Assembly (NCBI GenBank): GCA_015999745.1
Contig: JAECQP010000006.1
Location: 1 to 64,000 of the forward strand
DNA from: Sphingobacteriia bacterium
GTDB taxonomy: Bacteria > Bacteroidota > Bacteroidia > Chitinophagales > Chitinophagaceae
DNA: 64,000 bases
Direction: 5' to 3'
The notes beneath the pieces are model-generated. The model had not been told where the DNA came from. It saw only the letters and a program-made list of their open reading frames with translations, and did not search any database. Made by a program: the position numbers and the translations under genes. Position 1 is the first letter of the stretch; each line of letters opens with the position of its first letter. This document shows positions 57,410-64,000 of the stretch, piece by piece.

Positions 57410-60175
57410 TTATTCTTTCCCGGATTTTTCTCCCTGCTGCCTGTAATGCTCTTTCCGCATATCCTCCTCACGATCCATTGCAGGCCCTTTCATGATTTTG
57501 CGCCAGTCGATCGTTCGATTGTATTTTTTCATGGCTTTTTCCGGATCAAAAATCCGAAGATCTGATTGCTCCAGGGTATATGGGGTATAATCCGGTTTAT
57601 CGGTAAAGAAGTCCTGCAATAAAGTAGCTGTTACATCATATTGATTCACATAAGGCACGTTCAGTATATTGTAAATAGTCTTCAGTATTGCCCCAAAATT
57701 GGCGTGCGTGTTGCTTACATAGTTTCTCTTTACATAAGGACCTGCCATCATCAGCACAGAACGATGTGCATCGATATGATCTACCCCACCCTGTGGGTCA
57801 TCTTCTGTTATAATCACCAGCATGTTTTTCCAATATTTTGTCCTGGACAGAAAATGAAGCGTTCTGCCCAAGGCAAGATCATTGTCTGCCATATAAGACT
57901 GAGGGTAAGCGTAGCCGTCTTCCGGGCGCACTTTTGTACCATGATCATTGGGTAGCATTACAGCAACCAATGAGGGCATTTTCTCCTTTCCGGTGATCCA
58001 CTTTTTAGTGAATTCAGATTCAAACTGGTCCATCCTGAACTGATCAGGAATATTCATATTGAATCCGGCAAAATTGTGGCTGGTATGCGGATGTAATGCT
58101 TTTTGCATCGGAACCATTACTCCGTGAGCGGCGCCCGTTAGCGTATCGCTCCAGGCTTCCCGAACATGCGCCGTTTCATTTCCCTGTCCAAAATTATAAA
58201 ACCTGTTTTTGCTTCTTTCCAATGCCTCCCACAAACCTCCGATCTCTGCAAAATCTTCAGGATCCATGCTTCCTGTAGATCCGGGATGCCTTCTTCCCGG
58301 AGCCTTTGAGAACAATCTGGTTGTTTTGCTGACATCTGAATTGGCCTCTACCCATTCGTTGGGAATCACACCCATCATCCAGTGATGCCCATGGATGGAT
58401 GCATCACTATCACAGTAAAAATTATCACTGAACGCAAACTGCTTTGCAGCTTTTATATGATTTGGCGATATTTTAAGCCCGGGGAACGCTTTCCGAAGGG
58501 CGTCATTGGCCAGTGTATATTCACAGTTTACTCCGTACCTGGCCAGTGTGCTGTCTCCTTTCCCTTCTTTCAATTGACCGAATATTTCATCATAAGTCCT
58601 GTTCTCCTTGGTGATGTAAACCACATATTTGATCGGGCTTTCTCTTAAACCCGGTAATGGAGGTAAGGGATTTTTGAGATCATCCCTGATGATTTCCGAA
58701 CTGAATGTATTTTTGATGGTTTGCGCAGTATACTGTTTCAGCTCATCCGCTGTGGGCATGTGGACTTTCTGAAAACTTCCCAGTTGTATATCACCAATAT
58801 AAGTTCCCTGCTCCGGGCGTATAAAACCTGCGCCGCCATTTGGTCCTGCACCAAGACCGCGACAGGTAATTACATAAAGATCTTTCTCATCCGCAGAAAG
58901 CTTTACCCTTGTGGGCCCCCAGCCTGTAGGGATCAATCCTTTAGTTGTTTTAGTGGCAATATCCACTATTGCCACTGCATTAAATCCGAGCAAGGCAACA
59001 TACAGCGTTTTTTCATCCTTACTGAGTGTAATGCCAAATGGCAACAGTCCGCGGAATTTATCGAGCCGGCCGTCTGTTTTCAGTTGAATATGATCAACTA
59101 TTTTGTGATTAACATAGTCAATCACTGAAATATTATCGTTTGTGGCATTGGTAATGTATGCATATCGCTTACCAACTGCAATGGAATTGGGGCTTGCACC
59201 GCCTACCACTTCTGCATCTTCGATCATTTCTCCTATCAGGTGCCCGGTTTTGAACTTGTTCGTTACTTTGTTGGTAGAAAGATCAATGGTGAATACACTC
59301 ATTGCTTCCGGTGAATTCGGGTCTCCTAACCCCGGAATTTGCTTACCATCGATCGTAGTTCCTTCAATAGATTCTTTGGTGCCATTTCCATACGGATGCC
59401 AGGATATCATCATTGAATCATAATTAGCCTGAGTGGCGCCTTTGATCAGCGGATAGCTGTACATACCCACATTCGCTACAAACGCGGTTTGATGGTCGGG
59501 GCTGAGCGCCAGTCCAAATGGTTGACGTCCCACATTTACAGATGCGGTGATTTTCCGGGCATTCAGATCAATTCTTACCAGGCGAAAATTGGCCCTGTCA
59601 AGTACCAGCAACTCATTGGGTTCCTCATTAAGTAAAAGGTCTGATGTAAAACTGTCGTTGTACTGAACACCGCCCACAGAGGTATTCAACGAAATAGAAT
59701 CGAGTTTGACGAGGCGCTCAATATCATAAACAATTACTGCGCCATTGTCTCCCCCACTCAGGTATACCGTTTTGGAATCTTTTGCAAACGCCACGCCTAA
59801 AAATGACCCCTGGGGAAGCGGATTGGAAATAGTCTTTTTGTAATCCGGCACGCGGGTACTTTTCATGGAAACAAGATCAATGATGGTAAACACACCATTA
59901 TGAATGGTCACCGCCTTTTCCCCATCCGGGGATACGCTCATTCCAAATGGATCGTGGCTGATACGGATCATTTCACCTGCAGGAGTTACAAAACGGCCGC
60001 TTGGTAAAACAGAAGTTCCTTTTTCATTCACTACTGAATATAGATTTTTACCCGGCACCTGCAGAATATTTACCTGTTTAGGCTGCGCAGCTGCATTTAA
60101 TGAAATAACTGACGCGCCAAGGATGCTGAAATAACGTCTGACAGATTTCCTCCGGAAAAGAGAATATGGAATCAT
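57410..60175 (-). CDS. Bifunctional YncE beta-propeller / alkaline phosphatase-like phosphoesterase
   Basis: This protein of about 921 residues has a signal peptide (YFSILGASVISLNAAAQ). A YNCE-like seven-bladed propeller follows (repeating motifs such as GVAFAKDSKTVYLSGGDNG, VGRQPFGLALSPDHQTAFVAN and GITLSKDEKTLYVALLG). Then comes a phosphoesterase domain with KENRTYDEIFGQL and MMGVIPNEWVEAN, and VIITEDDPQGGVDHIDAHRS carrying metal-binding Asp/His. Such enzymes release phosphate from organophosphate esters or phosphonate-related compounds in the periplasm. The ATG at 60175 gives the signal peptide start. It precedes the HD gene in the operon. Confidence 0.87.
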   Translation of the reverse strand: MIPYSLFRRKSVRRYFSILGASVISLNAAAQPKQVNILQVPGKNLYSVVNEKGTSVLPSGRFVTPAGEMIRISHDPFGMSVSPDGEKAVTIHNGVFTIIDLVSMKSTRVPDYKKTISNPLPQGSFLGVAFAKDSKTVYLSGGDNGAVIVYDIERLVKLDSISLNTSVGGVQYNDSFTSDLLLNEEPNELLVLDRANFRLVRIDLNARKITASVNVGRQPFGLALSPDHQTAFVANVGMYSYPLIKGATQANYDSMMISWHPYGNGTKESIEGTTIDGKQIPGLGDPNSPEAMSVFTIDLSTNKVTNKFKTGHLIGEMIEDAEVVGGASPNSIAVGKRYAYITNATNDNISVIDYVNHKIVDHIQLKTDGRLDKFRGLLPFGITLSKDEKTLYVALLGFNAVAIVDIATKTTKGLIPTGWGPTRVKLSADEKDLYVITCRGLGAGPNGGAGFIRPEQGTYIGDIQLGSFQKVHMPTADELKQYTAQTIKNTFSSEIIRDDLKNPLPPLPGLRESPIKYVVYITKENRTYDEIFGQLKEGKGDSTLARYGVNCEYTLANDALRKAFPGLKISPNHIKAAKQFAFSDNFYCDSDASIHGHHWMMGVIPNEWVEANSDVSKTTRLFSKAPGRRHPGSTGSMDPEDFAEIGGLWEALERSKNRFYNFGQGNETAHVREAWSDTLTGAAHGVMVPMQKALHPHTSHNFAGFNMNIPDQFRMDQFESEFTKKWITGKEKMPSLVAVMLPNDHGTKVRPEDGYAYPQSYMADNDLALGRTLHFLSRTKYWKNMLVIITEDDPQGGVDHIDAHRSVLMMAGPYVKRNYVSNTHANFGAILKTIYNILNVPYVNQYDVTATLLQDFFTDKPDYTPYTLEQSDLRIFDPEKAMKKYNRTIDWRKIMKGPAMDREEDMRKEHYRQQGEKSGKE

Positions 60176-60275
60176 GAAATTCAGATTGTGTTTAAATGAA
60201 TCCCATAAAAGTATAGTATGGCAGAATAAAACTATTCCGCACATGAAAAGTTAACCAAAAGGAAACATAAGGGGT

Positions 60276-62708
60276 TTACGAATCAAATGGCAGATAAATA
60301 ATGAATTCTGTACCTACCCCTACCACACTGCTTACGGTAATATCGCCTCCTAAAAATTGTACCTGAGATCTCACAATATAGAGGCCCATACCTTTTCCTT
60401 GTATATGAGGATGAAAACGTTTGTAGAGCCCAAACATATATGCCGCGTATTTTTCCAGATCCACTCCCATTCCATTATCCCTGAAATGAAGTACCAGCAT
60501 GTTGTTGCTGATCTCCGACCAGATCCGGATTTCAGGAACAGCACCTGGCCGGGAAAATTTCAGTGAATTGACAATGAGGTTATGAAAAATATTCAGCAGG
60601 TATGCTTTTACTGTAAAAAATTTATGGATGAGAGAGAAATCTTTTTGAATGATTGCGCCTTTCTGTTTAATCAGATCCTCTATCCCCGCTTCCACATCAT
60701 CATATACGGTGTTCAGGTCTAATTGTTCTTTTTCTTCAAACACGGTTCTGTTTATCTGAAGAATATAATTGATATCCTTGATTACATTATCCAGTATTTC
60801 AGCTGACTGGTAAATACCTTCCAGTAAAAACTGCTCCTCCGCCTTTGTTCCTGCAATTTTCAATGCTGCATTGAGCCCGAGTATATTAGATAAAGGCGCC
60901 CGTATATTATGCGATACGATATAGGAGAATTGTTCCAGGTCGCGGTTTCGTTGCAAAAGGTCGTGGGTAATTTTCTGCTGTTCCATCTCTTCTTGTTTCC
61001 TCCTGGTGATATCGTAGGCGGAAAAGGAGATCCCCAGTACCAGTCCACCATCCACCACCGGGTTTACATTAATGCTGTAATACTTTACTTCATGGTTTTT
61101 TGTGTAGGAAACCTCATACTCCACTGATCGCTTTTGTGCAATGGCCCTGAATAATGTTTTCTTCAGGTTATTTACCCTGTCTTCCGGAATCAATCGCAAC
61201 AGGTTCTCCCCGGCGTTTAATGTAACGCCGAGCTGATTGGCATAACCATTTTGTATGGACTCATTGAAGGAAATAATATTAAATGCATTATCCAGTAAAA
61301 TATACCCCACTTCCGTATTCTTGAATATGGTAGACAGGTTGGCCTTGGACTGCAGCAATTCCTTGCTGGCTGCTGTTTTATCGCAATATTCCCCAATCAT
61401 TTTGGCAAGCGCTTCCAGCAGTTTTTTCTCCTCATTCAGAAAGGGTCCGTCCAAATCTGTTTTATGCACGGATGAATAGTCTATTTCAACAAAACCGATC
61501 TGCTTCCCCATTGAAAAAATAGGACAGGTAATTGAAAACAGGCTTTTCTTATAGTTCTTTGAAACATACTCTTTATTATTCACATTTATTTTGGCTACAC
61601 AATCCTCTATAAATTGCCAGTCAAGAGGAAGTATCCGGACAATCTGCGTCATTTTTTCATCAAAATGAAGGTGCTCGCTTTGAAGAATCTGGGTGGAATT
61701 GTACATCGTTCTCAGCTCTTTCATCCTTTCCTGCAGCAGATGGCGGGAATGTTCTTTTTCCAGCTTGTGCTGAATATTGTTGGCTGCAATACTTACACTA
61801 TGTGCAATCATTTCCAGTGTTTCCACTTCATGCTCATCATATGCATCCAGCCTTTCCGAATAAACCGTAAGCGCGCCCATTTTATCGTTGGCCAGTTGCA
61901 GCGGAATCACAATGGAGGATGAAATATTGTATTTTCTGGCAATATTCCACCAGGGGCTGGTAATAGCTGAATGATGAAAGTCGTTAGTTATTACGGTCTT
62001 GTGCTCCAGCAATGCTGTGCCTGTCGGGCCTTTGCGTAAACTTTCATCAGACAGGTCAATTTTAATTTCATCAATATACTCTGTAAGTCCATATTTAGCC
62101 AACGGGTATACTTGTTGGTCGGGATTATGTTCATCCGGGTTCAGCGAAACTACCGCCAGTAAATAACCACCCTCGCTAACCAGGCAATGACAAACCGAGT
62201 TAAACAGTTCCTGGAGGTTCACCTGCTTGGCTATCCTGTCGCTGATCTGATTCCGGAGCGTCAGTTCCCGGTTGTATTTAAGCAGGTTTTCTTCGTTCTG
62301 CTTGCTTTTGGTAATATCTGTCTGAATAGCATTGAAGACCACATTTCCATCGGCCAGCACTTTTGTGGCGCCATAGAGATGAAACCATTTTACAGAACCA
62401 TCTGCCACAATACATTTCAATTCCATGTCTAGGTTAGACAGGGTCTTGAAACAATTATTCCTTGCGTTCAGGTACTTTTCCCTGAATTCTACCGTGATGA
62501 TATTGGTAATGATATCCGGATTGGCCATCACTTCTGCATGGGAATACCCAATTTGTCCGGTACAGGTGCTGCTGATGAAGAGGAGTTTCTGACCCCCTTC
62601 CTGTGTTGAGATCACCTGGTAAAAACCCAGTTGCCCCAGGTTATTATTCAGCATGTCATAAAAAACCTGTAGATTATTGATAAATATATCCTCGTTATGC
62701 GATCCCAT
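60276..62708 (-). CDS. Multidomain PAS/GAF sensor histidine kinase
   Basis: This protein of about 810 residues has no membrane helices. It carries a PAS domain near the N-terminus (residues about 20-130), then GAF domains (about 150-300 and 330-450). A second PAS domain (about 460-590) precedes the HisKA-like dimerisation region with YIVSHNIRAPLSNILGLNAAL. The HATPase follows, with an N box (NLIVNSLKFSRPGA) and G boxes (DNGMGVDLEKY, GKGMGLYIVRSQVQFLGG). There is no receiver domain or response regulator gene adjacent, so the partner is unknown. It stands 100 bp upstream of the phosphoesterase gene and may control or be controlled with it. The ATG at 62708 is preferred to the GTG at 62714. Confidence 0.88.
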   Translation of the reverse strand: MGSHNEDIFINNLQVFYDMLNNNLGQLGFYQVISTQEGGQKLLFISSTCTGQIGYSHAEVMANPDIITNIITVEFREKYLNARNNCFKTLSNLDMELKCIVADGSVKWFHLYGATKVLADGNVVFNAIQTDITKSKQNEENLLKYNRELTLRNQISDRIAKQVNLQELFNSVCHCLVSEGGYLLAVVSLNPDEHNPDQQVYPLAKYGLTEYIDEIKIDLSDESLRKGPTGTALLEHKTVITNDFHHSAITSPWWNIARKYNISSSIVIPLQLANDKMGALTVYSERLDAYDEHEVETLEMIAHSVSIAANNIQHKLEKEHSRHLLQERMKELRTMYNSTQILQSEHLHFDEKMTQIVRILPLDWQFIEDCVAKINVNNKEYVSKNYKKSLFSITCPIFSMGKQIGFVEIDYSSVHKTDLDGPFLNEEKKLLEALAKMIGEYCDKTAASKELLQSKANLSTIFKNTEVGYILLDNAFNIISFNESIQNGYANQLGVTLNAGENLLRLIPEDRVNNLKKTLFRAIAQKRSVEYEVSYTKNHEVKYYSINVNPVVDGGLVLGISFSAYDITRRKQEEMEQQKITHDLLQRNRDLEQFSYIVSHNIRAPLSNILGLNAALKIAGTKAEEQFLLEGIYQSAEILDNVIKDINYILQINRTVFEEKEQLDLNTVYDDVEAGIEDLIKQKGAIIQKDFSLIHKFFTVKAYLLNIFHNLIVNSLKFSRPGAVPEIRIWSEISNNMLVLHFRDNGMGVDLEKYAAYMFGLYKRFHPHIQGKGMGLYIVRSQVQFLGGDITVSSVVGVGTEFIIYLPFDS

Positions 62709-62839
62709 GTTCACTACCCTGATGATTTGAATAAATATAATAAAAATAAAAACATTATATATAAGGAATAAACAGGCACACTATCTTTTTTCTACATAAA
62801 CTCCCGGTATCATTTATATTTATTCAAATTTTAACGGAT

Positions 62840-64000
62840 ATGATCTTAAAATTCCTCCCTTGCCTTGCATTTTTATTGTTTGCGCAGACTGCAGTTGCGC
62901 AGCTAGCCATCATCCCGGAGCCTGTTTCCATCGTTAATAAAACAGGGCATTTTAAGCCCGGCAAACAAATCAGCATCTCTGCAAATACGGAGAGGGCGGA
63001 GGTTCAACATATAGCCAGGCTGTTAAGCAATAAACTGGCACATGCAGGCTTGAACAGTTCCGTATCTTCCAATGCCCACACAGCAACAATCAATCTGATC
63101 CTTCATTCAGCACCCGATAAAAATCTTGGCAAAGAGGGCTACCAGTTAAAAGTAATCCCTTTACAGGGCATCAGTATTTCGGCAAACGAAGCGGCAGGGT
63201 TATTTTATGGCATACAAACCCTTCTCCAATTATTGCCGGAACAAGTAGAAACTAAAGATGGTTTAAAGAATCAACCTGTTTCCATTCCCGCGGTTGAGAT
63301 TACAGACTACCCCCGGTTTAGCTGGAGAGGATTGATGTTCGATGTGTCACGTCATTTCTTTACCAAACAGGAAGTGAAGGATTTTATTGATCAGATGGTC
63401 AAATACAAATACAACCTGCTTCACCTGCATTTAACGGACGACGAAGGATGGCGCCTGGAAATTAAAAGCCTGCCTAAGCTCACTTCCGTTGGTGCATGGC
63501 GCGTAAATAAAACCGGCAGCTTTGGTACATTCTCCGTTCCCGACGAAAAGGAACCAAAAGATTATGGTGGTTTTTATACCCAGGATGATATCAGGGAACT
63601 TGTGCAGTATGCAAAAGAGCGCTATGTAAATATTCTGCCGGAAATTGATGTCCCCGGTCATAGTCTTGCAGCCATTGCATCTTATCCCGAATTATCCTGT
63701 ACCCCCGGAGCAGAAAATTACAGGGTTCGTTCAGGAGAAAAAATCATGGAATGGCCTCCGAAAGGCCATTTTTATGGCCTGCTCGATAATACACTCTGCC
63801 CGGCAAATGAAAAGGTTTACGAGTTTCTCGATAAAGTTTTTACTGAAGTGGCGCAATTGTTTCCCTTTGAATACATCCACATGGGTGGCGATGAAACTGC
63901 GCGGAATTTCTGGGAAAAAACGCCCGCTATTAAAGAGTTAATGAAAAACGAGCAACTCAGCAACCTGGATGAGGTACAGAGCTATTTTGTAAAAAGAGTA
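62840..64000 (+). CDS. Beta-N-acetylhexosaminidase (GH20), N-terminal part
   Basis: The frame opens at ATG 62840 and runs to the window end, so the C-terminus is missing. A signal peptide (FLPCLAFLLFAQTAVAQ) is followed by the GH20b domain (about residues 20-150). The catalytic domain contains RFSWRGLMFDVSRHFF, YNLLHLHLTDDEGWRLEI, EIDVPGHSLAAI and YIHMGGDE, the last holding the catalytic Asp-Glu pair. It removes terminal N-acetylglucosamine from chitin- or glycan-derived oligosaccharides. It is divergent from the PAS/GAF kinase. No frameshift was seen up to the window edge. Confidence 0.95.
   Translation, partial: MILKFLPCLAFLLFAQTAVAQLAIIPEPVSIVNKTGHFKPGKQISISANTERAEVQHIARLLSNKLAHAGLNSSVSSNAHTATINLILHSAPDKNLGKEGYQLKVIPLQGISISANEAAGLFYGIQTLLQLLPEQVETKDGLKNQPVSIPAVEITDYPRFSWRGLMFDVSRHFFTKQEVKDFIDQMVKYKYNLLHLHLTDDEGWRLEIKSLPKLTSVGAWRVNKTGSFGTFSVPDEKEPKDYGGFYTQDDIRELVQYAKERYVNILPEIDVPGHSLAAIASYPELSCTPGAENYRVRSGEKIMEWPPKGHFYGLLDNTLCPANEKVYEFLDKVFTEVAQLFPFEYIHMGGDETARNFWEKTPAIKELMKNEQLSNLDEVQSYFVKRV

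Noticed and set aside
1..64000. CRISPR arrays, insertion sequences and integrases
   Set aside because: No regularly spaced direct repeats, transposase or recombinase domains, or flanking terminal repeats were found in the window.

Overview
The window comes from a bacterium of the phylum Bacteroidota, most probably the family Chitinophagaceae. The evidence is: menaquinone made by the futalosine route (mqnC); a 16-kb cluster joining alternative complex III to an aa3-type oxidase; GLPGLI, DUF5777 and DUF5690 family proteins; LytTR two-component regulation; and promoters with the Bacteroidota -7 element TAnnTTTG. No phage, insertion sequence, CRISPR array or rRNA was seen. One tRNA gene, tRNA-Arg(CCT), is present.

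Layout. 0-4 kb: the end of an AraC regulator, an L,D-transpeptidase, and an ECF sigma / anti-sigma / beta-barrel operon. 4-9.5 kb: mqnC, a PDZ aspartyl protease, two M16 peptidases and a small membrane protein. 9.5-12.5 kb: an arsenic operon (arsR, arsM, acr3, arsC) whose promoter is flanked by two matching operator-like palindromes. 12.7-15.6 kb: a PadR / PspC envelope-stress unit with a perfect palindrome over its promoter and an unlisted 43-residue ORF. 15.7-19.2 kb: gcvT, an RlpA lipoprotein, a zinc-ribbon protein, an NAD(P)-binding protein and ssb.

19.2-35.1 kb, minus strand: actA-actB-actC-actD-actE-actF, then oxidase subunits II and I, heme O synthase, two subunit III proteins, subunit IV, SCO and DUF420. 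This is a whole menaquinol-to-oxygen branch. The oxidase half is interrupted by three hairpins followed by T-runs on the coding strand, two of them directly before assembly-factor genes.

35.3-46.3 kb: a DUF6787-like protein, purN, a TonB-type outer-membrane protein with a GLPGLI partner and a small secreted protein, GNAT, TPR and VOC proteins, the tRNA, a LytS/LytTR pair, and a DODA-type dioxygenase with an FNR-like box upstream.

46.6-53.4 kb, minus strand: the most unusual region. Eight genes encode an ethylbenzene-dehydrogenase-type heme-binding protein, a lipoprotein with a CX4CH motif, a DUF5777 barrel, an 81-residue twin-arginine protein, an Fe-S ferredoxin subunit, an NrfD membrane subunit, a membrane-anchored protein and a monoheme cytochrome c. 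Together they look like a quinone-linked electron-transfer module with no molybdopterin catalytic subunit.

53.6-60.2 kb, minus strand: an organophosphonate catabolism operon (TIGR03364-type FAD oxidoreductase, DUF5690 membrane protein, phosphonatase-like HAD hydrolase, PhnZ-like HD oxygenase, YncE/phosphoesterase), preceded by a PAS/GAF histidine kinase. The window ends inside a GH20 beta-N-acetylhexosaminidase gene.
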